A DNA stretch of 16,729 bases, taken from positions 1-16,729 of the forward strand of contig HF996051.1 in NCBI GenBank assembly GCA_000432515.1, in the 5' to 3' direction. Shown here piece after piece: positions 9,073 to 14,529 of this stretch; position 1 is the first letter of the stretch, and each line of letters begins with the position of its first letter. Position numbers and translations under genes: made by a program. The notes below the pieces were generated by a model. The model was not told where the DNA came from and searched no databases. It worked only from the letters and a program-made list of their open reading frames with translations. Source of the DNA: Bacteroides sp. CAG:545 (lineage in GTDB: Bacteria; Bacteroidota; Bacteroidia; Bacteroidales; UBA932).

Positions 9073-10038
9073 ATGGAGGAAATCTTGAGCGAAATGGATA
9101 GAAGGTCTTTTCTCAAGACGTCGATGGCAGCAGGATTACTGCTCTCAACGTCGAGGCTGCCGGCTTTTGCGGAAGATAAGCCCGAAGAGTTCCCGAACAG
9201 GGGAAAATTCGAACGGCTTTCATTGACTTATGCGCATATCGATGCTGGAGCTACTGAACCGTTTTCTATTCTCCATATCTCTGACACACATCTTACGTCG
9301 GCCTATCTCTCGGAAGATGAAAGAAAGCAGACTCTTATGCGGAGTCGAACGAGAACCTTTGGAGGAAGGCAAGAAGAAGCATTACGGGATTCGCTGGACT
9401 GGGCGAGACAGAATGTCGATTATATTCTACATACAGGTGATCTGATAGATTGGATTTCAGAGGCAAACCTCGATCTTGCCGAGAAATACCTTGGAGAAAA
9501 CGTTGCTTTTGCCGTCGGCAACCACGAGTATTCCCGCTATATGAAACTCGAAAAGTCCGAAAAAACGGAAGCATACAAGGAAATTAGCCGCGAGTTGCTT
9601 GCATCCAAGTATCACAAGAACCTTACTTTCGTCTCCCAAGTGGTGAACGGTGTGAATTTTATTACTATGGATGATGTGTATTATTCCGTAACTGAAGAAC
9701 AGGTGGATCTCTTCGAGGACCAGGTGAGGCGTAAACTTCCGATAATCCTTTGTATGCACGTGCCGATCTATACTCAGGAGATAGCTGCTGCAAATTTCAA
9801 ATATTGGAAGCCAGGAAGCCGGTTCCGTTCTTATGGCCCACAAAAACACAAGTACACCTACGAGACGGATTCGTTCCCGGAGAAATTCTTTGACAGACTG
9901 AAAAAGCAGAAATTGCTCAAGGGCATTCTTTCCGGTCATACTCACTTTGCGATGGAGGAACAATTCTCGCCGACGGCGCGGCAGTATGTAGTGGGACCGA
10001 ATTTCCTTTTCACGGGCCGTGAGATATTGTTTACTTAA
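9073..10038 (+). CDS. Tat-exported calcineurin-like metallophosphoesterase
   Basis: This 321-residue protein starts with a twin-arginine signal (DRRSFLKTS at 9-17, then a hydrophobic stretch and PAFA at about 30-33). The Met at residue 8 (position 9094) is an equally good start. All metal-site motifs of the calcineurin-like superfamily are present: D71-x-H73, GDLID (122-126), GNHE (149-152), H229 and GHTH (288-291). It would fold in the cytoplasm with metals loaded and act in the periplasm as a phosphatase or phosphodiesterase. The substrate is unknown. Placement between PUL lipoproteins and GH36 suggests action on a phosphate-decorated glycan or phosphodiester. The gene abuts its upstream neighbour and ends 13 nt before GH36. 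Confidence 0.87.
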   Translation: MEEILSEMDRRSFLKTSMAAGLLLSTSRLPAFAEDKPEEFPNRGKFERLSLTYAHIDAGATEPFSILHISDTHLTSAYLSEDERKQTLMRSRTRTFGGRQEEALRDSLDWARQNVDYILHTGDLIDWISEANLDLAEKYLGENVAFAVGNHEYSRYMKLEKSEKTEAYKEISRELLASKYHKNLTFVSQVVNGVNFITMDDVYYSVTEEQVDLFEDQVRRKLPIILCMHVPIYTQEIAAANFKYWKPGSRFRSYGPQKHKYTYETDSFPEKFFDRLKKQKLLKGILSGHTHFAMEEQFSPTARQYVVGPNFLFTGREILFT

Positions 10039-10051
10039 ATTACGTGTTGAT

Positions 10052-12250
10052 ATGAAAAGATATATTTTGCTTGTATTGCTCGTCCTGCTCGGAATACCTT
10101 CTTTCGGAGCGGAAGACGGGAAGGTAATAAATGTCCGTACTGACAATTCCTCATTGATTATTTGCGTGGATAAAGACGGCTTTTTGAGAACTCTTCATTA
10201 TGGAGGAGTTATAGGGGACACCTCCCCGTTCGCTGATTTTCAGTTAGGTATATCTAAGGGGCACGGCTCTGTATATGAGACTTATCCCACTCAGGGTGGA
10301 CGTGGGTTCAATGAACCGGCATTGGCTGTAACGCACAAGAATGGTGACTTGAATACAGAACTCCGCTATATCTCCCATAATACCGAGATGACAGAAAATG
10401 GCAATGTGGACCGGACCATTATCCATCTTGCCGACTTGAAGGAAGGACTTGCTGTGGACCTAATATATAAGGCATATATGCACGAAGACGTAATTGTTGT
10501 CAATTCCATAATCAGAAATGACGAGAAAGGTACGGTAATGCTTAGGAATTACTATTCGGTAGCCCTTCCGATACGTGCAGACAAATATCTCCTTACCCAC
10601 CTCTATGGGTCTTGGGCTCATGAGGCGCGTGTGCAGCACACTCAACTCGTTCGCGGGACAATGAGCGTTGAGAGTAGGAAAGGAGTTCGCACGACTCATA
10701 CGGAGAATCCTTCGTTCATGCTCAGCCTGAATACAGACAGCTTCAGTGAAGATACCGGCGAAGTTATTGCCGGCAGCCTTGCTTGGAGTGGGAATTTCAA
10801 GTTGAATTTTGAACTCACCGAATTCAATGTTCTGAATGTTCTTGCGGGTGCAAACCCATACTCAGCCACCCGCTGGCTCGCTCGTGGGGAGTCGTTTGAG
10901 ACTCCTGAGCTGATTCTTACTTGGAGTGGCCAAGGCGCAGGTCGGGCAAGTCGCAACCTTCACCGTTGGGCCAGGGAATACAAGATGCATTGTGGCTACG
11001 GCATGACACCAACTCTTCTTAACAGTTGGGAAGGTGCTTATTTTACGTTCGATGCAAGTGTACTGAAGGAAATGGTGGATGATGCAGCTGATATGGGACT
11101 CGAGATGTTTGTCCTTGATGATGGCTGGTTCGGAAACAAATATCCTCGCAACAATGCCAAGGCTGGTCTTGGTGACTGGCAAGTGAATGTCTCCAAATTG
11201 CCCGAGGGTATTGATGATATTGCTTCATATACCCACAGCAGGGGGCTGAAATTCGGAATATGGATTGAACCGGAGATGGTCAATCCTAAGAGTGAACTTT
11301 ATGAGAAACACCCCGAATGGATTGTCAGGGACCGACTGCACGAGCCGACGGCAATGAGGAATCAGTATCTTTTGGATCTGACAAGGCGTGAAGTGCAGGA
11401 CTTTGTCTTCGATGTTTTTGACAAGACGATGGCTCTTTCTGACAAAATTGATTATATCAAATGGGATGCTAACCGTCACGTGGAGAATGTAGGCTCATTG
11501 GGCCTTCCGTCGGATAGACAGACGGAGTTCTGGGTGGACTATACGAAAGGATTTTACAATGTGGTGGAGCGTCTTCGTAGTAAGTATCCTAGCGTGATGA
11601 TTCAAGCTTGTTCTTCGGGAGGAGGTCGCGTAGAATACGGAGCATTGAAATACTTCGATGAGTTTTGGACGAGCGATGACACTGAGGCTTTGGTGCGTAC
11701 AGGCATTCAATACGGAACGAGTCTCTTTTTTCCTGCAAACGTGATGGGCTCACACGTGTCAGCCGTTCCTAACCATCAGACTGGCAATATTACACCTATC
11801 AAGTTTCGCTTTGATGTCGCCTGCGCTGGACGACTGGGAATGGAACTCCAACCGAAAGATATGACAGAAACTGAGAAGGCTTTCGCACAAAAAGCCATAA
11901 GCAGTTACAAGGATTACCGTGATATAATTGCGGAAGGTGATCTCTACAGGTTAGGTGCTCCTGAAGATAAGTCGGGAACTTATGCTCTGATGTATGTGTC
12001 AAGGGATCGCCGCAGAGCAGTGCTGTTTACCTATTGCCTTAGTTATGACTCTCGTTATTCGGTGCCGCAGTTCCGTCTTGCTGGACTTGACGAGAATATG
12101 AACTACCATGTAACAGAACTGAACGTAGAGAAGTCTGCGAGTTGGTTCGCGGGAAAATCTCTTTCAGGAGAATTTCTTATGAAAAAAGGGGTGAACCCTC
12201 CTTTGAAGAAAGTTTACGAAAGTGCTGTTTTCCTTCTTGAAGGAGAATAG
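10052..12250 (+). CDS. GH36 alpha-galactosidase, periplasmic
   Basis: Starting at 10052 gives a 732-residue protein with a Sec signal peptide (MKRYILLVLLVLLGIPSFGA); an upstream ATG at 10019 would bury the signal and overlap the previous gene. It carries a GH36 N-terminal beta-supersandwich (about 25-280), a TIM-barrel catalytic domain and a C-terminal sheet domain. Motifs are DDGWFG (356-361), KWDANR with the predicted nucleophile D472, CSSGGGR (520-526) and WTSDD with the predicted acid/base D542. The 70-residue gap between the catalytic Asp residues fits the family. It releases terminal alpha-linked galactose from oligosaccharides imported by the upstream SusCD. No terminator is seen after it, only the decayed trp-leader copy. 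Confidence 0.95.
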   Translation: MKRYILLVLLVLLGIPSFGAEDGKVINVRTDNSSLIICVDKDGFLRTLHYGGVIGDTSPFADFQLGISKGHGSVYETYPTQGGRGFNEPALAVTHKNGDLNTELRYISHNTEMTENGNVDRTIIHLADLKEGLAVDLIYKAYMHEDVIVVNSIIRNDEKGTVMLRNYYSVALPIRADKYLLTHLYGSWAHEARVQHTQLVRGTMSVESRKGVRTTHTENPSFMLSLNTDSFSEDTGEVIAGSLAWSGNFKLNFELTEFNVLNVLAGANPYSATRWLARGESFETPELILTWSGQGAGRASRNLHRWAREYKMHCGYGMTPTLLNSWEGAYFTFDASVLKEMVDDAADMGLEMFVLDDGWFGNKYPRNNAKAGLGDWQVNVSKLPEGIDDIASYTHSRGLKFGIWIEPEMVNPKSELYEKHPEWIVRDRLHEPTAMRNQYLLDLTRREVQDFVFDVFDKTMALSDKIDYIKWDANRHVENVGSLGLPSDRQTEFWVDYTKGFYNVVERLRSKYPSVMIQACSSGGGRVEYGALKYFDEFWTSDDTEALVRTGIQYGTSLFFPANVMGSHVSAVPNHQTGNITPIKFRFDVACAGRLGMELQPKDMTETEKAFAQKAISSYKDYRDIIAEGDLYRLGAPEDKSGTYALMYVSRDRRRAVLFTYCLSYDSRYSVPQFRLAGLDENMNYHVTELNVEKSASWFAGKSLSGEFLMKKGVNPPLKKVYESAVFLLEGE

Positions 12251-12253
12251 TTT

Positions 12254-12363
12254 GAATCTTCTAACTTGTGCCTTGGTGGTGGCACTCTTGCTACTCTGAC
12301 AGTCGTAGGAGGCCATCGCCGTATGTTGTTCTGAATCATTCAGATAACTCAAGCCCCGCCGCG
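12254..12363 (+). repeat. Decayed, truncated copy of the trp leader/attenuator
   Basis: This is a direct copy of 14320-14473. The first block (12254-12270) repeats the promoter -7 region. About 46 nt containing the leader-peptide start codons are missing. The second block (12272-12363) is almost identical, including the three Trp codons and the antiterminator strand. The leader stop codon is changed (CTATAG to CCATCG), and the copy ends after the 5' arm of the terminator, so it cannot work as an attenuator. It sits 3 nt after the GH36 stop, and the stop codon of the minus-strand neighbour begins at its last base plus one. Confidence 0.85.
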
Positions 12364-12954
12364 TCAGAATCCGATTCCCAGGTGCGCTCCCAGGCATTCT
12401 GCGGCAAGGGTAGGGCCTATGAACAGATGAAGATTCTTGTAGCATCTTACTCTGATACCGGGCTGCCATCCGCCGATGAATATCATATCGCCCACATTTT
12501 CTTTAATCACTTCGCGTTGCCAGCCTGTTTGTGTATTCAGATGATACTTTCCGCTTATTTTGTATATCCATCCGGCTCCAGCGTACAAGTCGCTGTAAAT
12601 GGCGAATGTTTTGCGCCTTCCCAAATGCCAGTATCTGCGGAAACATATCCCCGTACCGATAGAATAAATGTCACCGGGCGCATAGTCAGCGTATGTTTCT
12701 CCTTGACTCATAAAGATGGAAAATGAACGCTTCTCGTCGATTCGTATGCCTCCGGTAAGCATTGGCCCTGCAGTGACCAAACCAGCATAATATCTCAAGG
12801 TAAATTCAGGCTTCCATTCTCTGACTCCCTCCTTCGAGAATGCGTGTTTCCATCCATCAGCCCATCTGGACATATCCTCCACCATCGGATTTTGTGCTGA
12901 TGCGCTTCCTATAGCTGTTATCATTGTACAAAGAATGGTCAGAATGCGTTTCAT
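12364..12954 (-). CDS. Predicted outer-membrane beta-barrel protein, hypothetical
   Basis: This 196-residue protein starts with a Sec signal peptide (MKRILTILCTMITAIGSASA, then QN). The mature part alternates amphipathic strands with tight turns (FTLRYYAGLVTAGPMLTGGI, FAIYSDLYAGAGWIYKI, GIRVRCYKNLHLFIGPTLAA) and ends in Phe (AHLGIGF), as outer-membrane barrels of about eight strands do. I do not recognise a specific family. It is transcribed against the PUL and trpB from a leader at 12955-13043. Its stop codon lies exactly at the edge of the decayed trp-leader copy, so its original 3' flank may have been replaced. No terminator is seen after it. Confidence 0.7.
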   Translation of the reverse strand: MKRILTILCTMITAIGSASAQNPMVEDMSRWADGWKHAFSKEGVREWKPEFTLRYYAGLVTAGPMLTGGIRIDEKRSFSIFMSQGETYADYAPGDIYSIGTGICFRRYWHLGRRKTFAIYSDLYAGAGWIYKISGKYHLNTQTGWQREVIKENVGDMIFIGGWQPGIRVRCYKNLHLFIGPTLAAECLGAHLGIGF

Positions 12955-13004
12955 AGTGTAATAGTGTTTTTTAAATAGTGCTCTAATGATCCCGCATCAT
13001 CAAA

Positions 13005-13075
13005 TCTCACCCCGCTAGCCGCATAAGCGACATCACAAAAGTAGCAAAAGATTTTACAATGAAAAAAAGAAGAGC
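13005..13075 (-). repeat. Terminator-arm/promoter/5'-hairpin module, copy 1
   Basis: Compared with 13995-14066, the right 49 bp (13027-13075) match with a single A insertion, and the left 22 bp match with about five substitutions. Read on the minus strand, the module holds the distal arm and U-tract of the hicAB terminator, a TACTTTTG promoter element and then a hairpin GTCGC-TTAT-GCGGC. In copy 2 the hairpin is GTCGC-ATAG-GCGAC, so the stem is kept by a G-U to A-U exchange while the loop changes. Confidence 0.8.
13036..13043 (-). promoter_or_regulatory. Promoter -7 element for the outer-membrane protein gene
   Basis: TACTTTTG on the minus strand matches TAnnTTTG fully. The -33 region at about 13063-13066 is only a T-run (TTTT), so the match is partial. 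Transcription would start near 13029, right at the conserved 5' hairpin, leaving a leader of about 75 nt before the ATG at 12954. The leader also folds UGAUGAU-GCGGG-AUCAUUA just upstream of the gene. Confidence 0.45.
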
Positions 13076-13095
13076 AACCTCACGGCGGCTCTTCT
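13062..13095 (-). terminator. Intrinsic terminator after hicB
   Basis: On the minus strand AGAAGAGC (13095-13088) pairs perfectly with GCTCTTCT (13075-13068) across a 12-nt loop, followed by a run of U from 13068 to 13062. It begins 18 nt after the hicB stop codon and ends the hicA-hicB transcript. Confidence 0.8.
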
Positions 13096-13113
13096 CAAAA
13101 AAAAAGTTCTTTG

Positions 13114-13515
13114 TTATATTGAAACCGAACTTAATTCGGCTCCTATGCGATGTATTGCTGCCACAATTTTCTTTGTGGTCTTTTCCCCAGGGAATGCCAC
13201 GCCACTCTTGTATTGCCTCATTTTGCTTTCGTTGATGCCTGCATACTGGGCGAAGCGGCTGGCATTGATGAAATCGAAGTCTTCGAAGAATGAAGGAATG
13301 TCATAGCGAAATGTTATCTGGTACTCTTCAGAGACTTTCTCCCCGTCTGCTATGGCTAAATCACGGCAGTCCTGGACACTTTCGCGGAAATCTGCTTTAG
13401 CCTCCTCGATTGTCTCCCCAAAACCGCCAAAATGATTTTTGCCAAAACTCTGAGAGGACGTGATAGCAAATCGCCCGTCCGGTCCCTTTTCAATAATTGC
13501 TACGATCTTATACAT
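13114..13515 (-). CDS. hicB: HicB-family antitoxin with C-terminal helix-turn-helix
   Basis: This 133-residue protein has the HicB partial RNase-H-fold N-domain (about 1-60: MYKIVAIIEKGPDGRFAITS, then FGGFGETIEEAKADFRESVQ), which binds and blocks the toxin. A C-terminal helix-turn-helix (about 83-128: INASRFAQYAGINESKMRQYKSG) would bind the operon's own operator. It lies 67 nt downstream of hicA on the same strand, the usual toxin-first order. The motif AAGTTCT(T/C)TGTTAT occurs upstream of hicA in reverse, between hicA and hicB, and over the hicB stop, and is a candidate operator. Confidence 0.9.
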   Translation of the reverse strand: MYKIVAIIEKGPDGRFAITSSQSFGKNHFGGFGETIEEAKADFRESVQDCRDLAIADGEKVSEEYQITFRYDIPSFFEDFDFINASRFAQYAGINESKMRQYKSGVAFPGEKTTKKIVAAIHRIGAELSSVSI

Positions 13516-13582
13516 ATAATAACTTGCTTTTGAAAAAAAAGTTCTCTGTTATTCAGAATCTGAATTCAAGAATGGGCAGGGA

Positions 13583-13765
13583 TTAGATCCCTGCCTGTTT
13601 CTTGATTGCCTCAAGAGTTCCAGTCCGGATTTCCTGAGCCCCGTGCCTCGGAATTGAGAATCTCTCGCCTGTTATTGGGGATTCCCATATTTCGTGGGAT
13701 GTCCCCTGACGGACAAGAAAGCATCCATTCTTCCGAAGCAACCTCTTCAATTCAGAACTCTTCAT
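13583..13765 (-). CDS. hicA: HicA-family mRNA interferase toxin
   Basis: This 60-residue protein is a full-length HicA with a dsRBD-like fold. It shows SSELKRLLRKNGCFLVRQGTSHEIW with the catalytic His24 in the GTSH motif, then IPRHGAQEIRTGTLEAIKKQAGI, the standard C-terminal signature. HicA cleaves mRNA independently of ribosomes until neutralised by HicB, encoded next. It starts 23 nt from a textbook promoter -7 box. Confidence 0.93.
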   Translation of the reverse strand: MKSSELKRLLRKNGCFLVRQGTSHEIWESPITGERFSIPRHGAQEIRTGTLEAIKKQAGI

Positions 13766-13768
13766 ATA

Positions 13769-13782
13769 ACAAAGAACTTTGT
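13769..13782. promoter_or_regulatory. Candidate HicB operator palindrome
   Basis: ACAAAG-AA-CTTTGT is a perfect 6-2-6 inverted repeat between the hicA promoter and its start codon. Its core as AAGTTCTTTGTTAT recurs at 13104-13117 and, with one change (C for T), at 13539-13552. HicB antitoxins with a helix-turn-helix repress their own promoter; assigning this site to HicB is inference. Confidence 0.4.
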
Positions 13783-13787
13783 ATTTG

Positions 13788-13818
13788 CAAAGGTAGCATA
13801 ATCGTTACTATTTGCAAA
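13788..13818 (-). promoter_or_regulatory. hicAB promoter (TTTG-N19-TACCTTTG)
   Basis: On the minus strand TTTG (13818-13815), exactly 19 nt, and TACCTTTG (13795-13788) match the Bacteroidota primary-sigma consensus perfectly. The expected start site falls about 7 nt downstream, so the leader to the hicA ATG at 13765 is only about 15 nt. The palindrome ACAAAG-AA-CTTTGT (13769-13782) occupies that leader and is well placed for repression by HicB. Confidence 0.75.
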
Positions 13819-13889
13819 ATATTTCTAACTTATCTGATTGTTTTTAATTAAACAAACAATCGTGCAAACTAAACATTATGAATTCTGAA

Positions 13890-14020
13890 TCAATGAGAAT
13901 GCGATTTTCTTAAATAGATAAAAAACGATAATAGAGCCCGAGAAGGCACTATCATGTGCGCTGTGTCAGTCCAGACATACACGTCAAGGAAGGTTCTCAT
14001 CCCGGTAGTCGCCTATGCGA
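13890..14020 (-). ncRNA. Candidate short transcript (small RNA or 36-codon ORF) behind module copy 2
   Basis: On the minus strand a TACTTTTG element (14033-14026) is followed by the conserved hairpin GTCGC-ATAG-GCGAC (14021-14008), an ATG at 14000 opening a 36-codon frame (MRTFLDVYVW...RKSHSH, stop at 13890-13892), and an intrinsic terminator at 13955-13920. The terminator lies inside the frame, so a transcript of about 100 nt ending at 13920 would not carry the ORF's stop codon. A non-coding RNA is therefore more likely than a protein. No known RNA family was recognised. Confidence 0.35.
13920..13955 (-). terminator. Intrinsic terminator of the candidate short RNA
   Basis: On the minus strand ATGATAG-T-GCC pairs with GGC-T-CTATTAT across a 6-nt loop (ten pairs, one G-U, one internal T-T mismatch), then CG and a run of six T. 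No annotated gene ends here, which is why a short transcript is proposed. Confidence 0.5.
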
Positions 14021-14066
14021 CATCACAAAAGTAGCAAAAGATTTTACAATGAAAAAAAAGAAGAGC
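13995..14066 (-). repeat. Terminator-arm/promoter/5'-hairpin module, copy 2
   Basis: Direct repeat of 13005-13075 (right 50 bp nearly identical, left part diverged). It lies about 1 kb from copy 1 in the same orientation, again downstream of a minus-strand terminator arm and upstream of a minus-strand transcription unit. Confidence 0.8.
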
Positions 14067-14083
14067 CGGAAATCTCCGGCTCT
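14052..14083 (-). terminator. Intrinsic terminator after the 37-codon ORF
   Basis: On the minus strand a perfect 9-bp stem (AGAGCCGGA with TCCGGCTCT, loop GATT, 14083-14062) is followed after one C by a run of eight U (14059-14052). It would end a transcript starting near 14270 that covers the small ORF at 14260-14147. Confidence 0.8.
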
Positions 14084-14146
14084 CAAGTGATTACCACAGC
14101 TTGAAGTTATCGCGCCAAACGGGCGTATCACGTTTCACAGTTTATG

Positions 14147-14260
14147 TTAGCTGTTAAACATCCAATACGTGATAAATAACAAACGATTGCGTTCAGCATC
14201 AGTAAGATCGCGAGAACGCTTAGGCCTGCGAAAGCCAAATAGACGCTTAAACCAATTCAT
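14147..14260 (-). CDS. Small basic ORF, 37 residues, unknown
   Basis: The frame reads MNWFKRLFGFRRPKRSRDL and then TDAERNRLLFITYWMFNS. It has an amphipathic, Arg/Lys-rich first half and a hydrophobic, aromatic second half. It is supported by a consensus TATATTTG -7 element 15 nt upstream of the ATG and by a strong terminator downstream (14083-14052). I recognise no family. Its last codons overlap an inverted repeat, TATCACGT (14126-14133) with ACGTGATA (14167-14174). The transcript could equally be a structured RNA. Confidence 0.4.
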   Translation of the reverse strand: MNWFKRLFGFRRPKRSRDLTDAERNRLLFITYWMFNS

Positions 14261-14275
14261 AATAAGTGTTTTCGT

Positions 14276-14283
14276 CAAATATA
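14276..14283 (-). promoter_or_regulatory. Promoter -7 element for the 37-codon ORF
   Basis: TATATTTG on the minus strand fits TAnnTTTG perfectly, but no TTTG is found 19-21 nt upstream, where an A/T-rich run lies. It diverges from the trp promoter at 14304-14335. Confidence 0.4.
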
Positions 14284-14303
14284 AGAAATAAATGCAAAAA
14301 AAA

Positions 14304-14335
14304 TTTGCATATTATAATAGAATCTTCTAACTTGT
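14304..14335 (+). promoter_or_regulatory. Candidate trpB promoter upstream of the leader peptide
   Basis: TTTG (14304-14307), 20 nt and TAACTTGT (14328-14335) form an imperfect Bacteroidota promoter with a start site expected near 14342, 18 nt before the leader ATG. TTTG is the right arm of an inverted repeat, ATGCAAA-5 nt-TTTGCAT (14292-14310), a possible operator. The -7 segment is kept in the decayed leader copy. Confidence 0.4.
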
Positions 14336-14473
14336 GTCCCGAAAAATAGAAACGGAACTATGTTTATGATGAACAACAATTCTTGGTGGTGGCACTCTTA
14401 CTACTCTGACAGTCGTAGGAGGCTATAGCCGTATGTTGTTCTGAATCATTCAGATAACTCAAGCCCCGCCGCG
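14320..14473 (+). repeat. Intact trp leader, direct-repeat partner of 12254-12363
   Basis: The blocks 14320-14336 and 14382-14473 match 12254-12270 and 12272-12363. This copy keeps the leader start codons, the stop codon and the full terminator, so it is the functional one. The two copies bracket the island with the outer-membrane protein and hicAB. Confidence 0.85.
14360..14428 (+). CDS. trpL: Trp leader peptide (attenuator peptide)
   Basis: ATG at 14360 opens a 22-codon frame ending at TAG (14426-14428). It begins MFMM and continues NNNSWWWHSYYSDSRRRL. Three tandem TGG codons lie at 14384-14392, the hallmark of a tryptophan-sensing leader. ATGs at 14366 and 14369 are alternative starts in the same frame. 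It lies 101 nt upstream of trpB with the attenuator hairpin between. The symbol is used by analogy with the enterobacterial leader, to which it has no sequence similarity. Confidence 0.85.
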   Translation: MFMMNNNSWWWHSYYSDSRRRL

Positions 14474-14492
14474 ACTGCGACGGGGCTTTTTT
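14411..14492 (+). promoter_or_regulatory. Trp attenuator: antiterminator and intrinsic terminator
   Basis: The terminator pairs AGCCCCG (14462-14468) with CGGGGCT (14481-14487), plus CGC/GCG inside one C-A mismatch around loop GACT, followed by six T (14487-14492). The alternative antiterminator pairs AGTCG (14411-14415) with CGACT (14472-14476), GG (14418-14419) with CC (14466-14467) and GGCT (14421-14424) with AGCC (14462-14465). The upstream strand lies in the last codons of the leader peptide. A ribosome stalled on the Trp codons leaves it free; one reaching the stop codon covers it and lets the terminator form. A TCTGAA-TCA-TTCAGA hairpin (14440-14454) lies between the two. Confidence 0.8.
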
Positions 14493-14529
14493 CGTATAGA
14501 AACGTAAAACAACTTAAATTATAAACATT

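Noticed and set aside
12268..12726. Plus-strand 152-codon frame starting at a GTG in the decayed trp leader
   Set aside because: It is the leader peptide without its stop codon running antisense through the outer-membrane protein gene; the minus-strand frame has a signal peptide and barrel features, so this one is a shadow.
13606..13851. Plus-strand frame of 81 codons across hicA
   Set aside because: It is antisense to a complete HicA toxin with catalytic His and a perfect promoter, and shows no protein features.
13988..14033. Thiamine (TPP) riboswitch-like string near TGAGA/ACC in module copy 2
   Set aside because: The GATGAGAACC string only loosely resembles the THI box; the second conserved arm is missing and no thiamine gene follows.
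14126..14174. attC-like recombination site
   Set aside because: The nested inverted repeats include GTTAAAC, but the full bipartite R/L box layout is absent and no integron integrase is seen.
12364..14319. Insertion sequence or integron inserted between the trp-leader copies
   Set aside because: No transposase, integrase or terminal inverted repeats are found, so only the direct repeats are claimed, not a defined mobile element.
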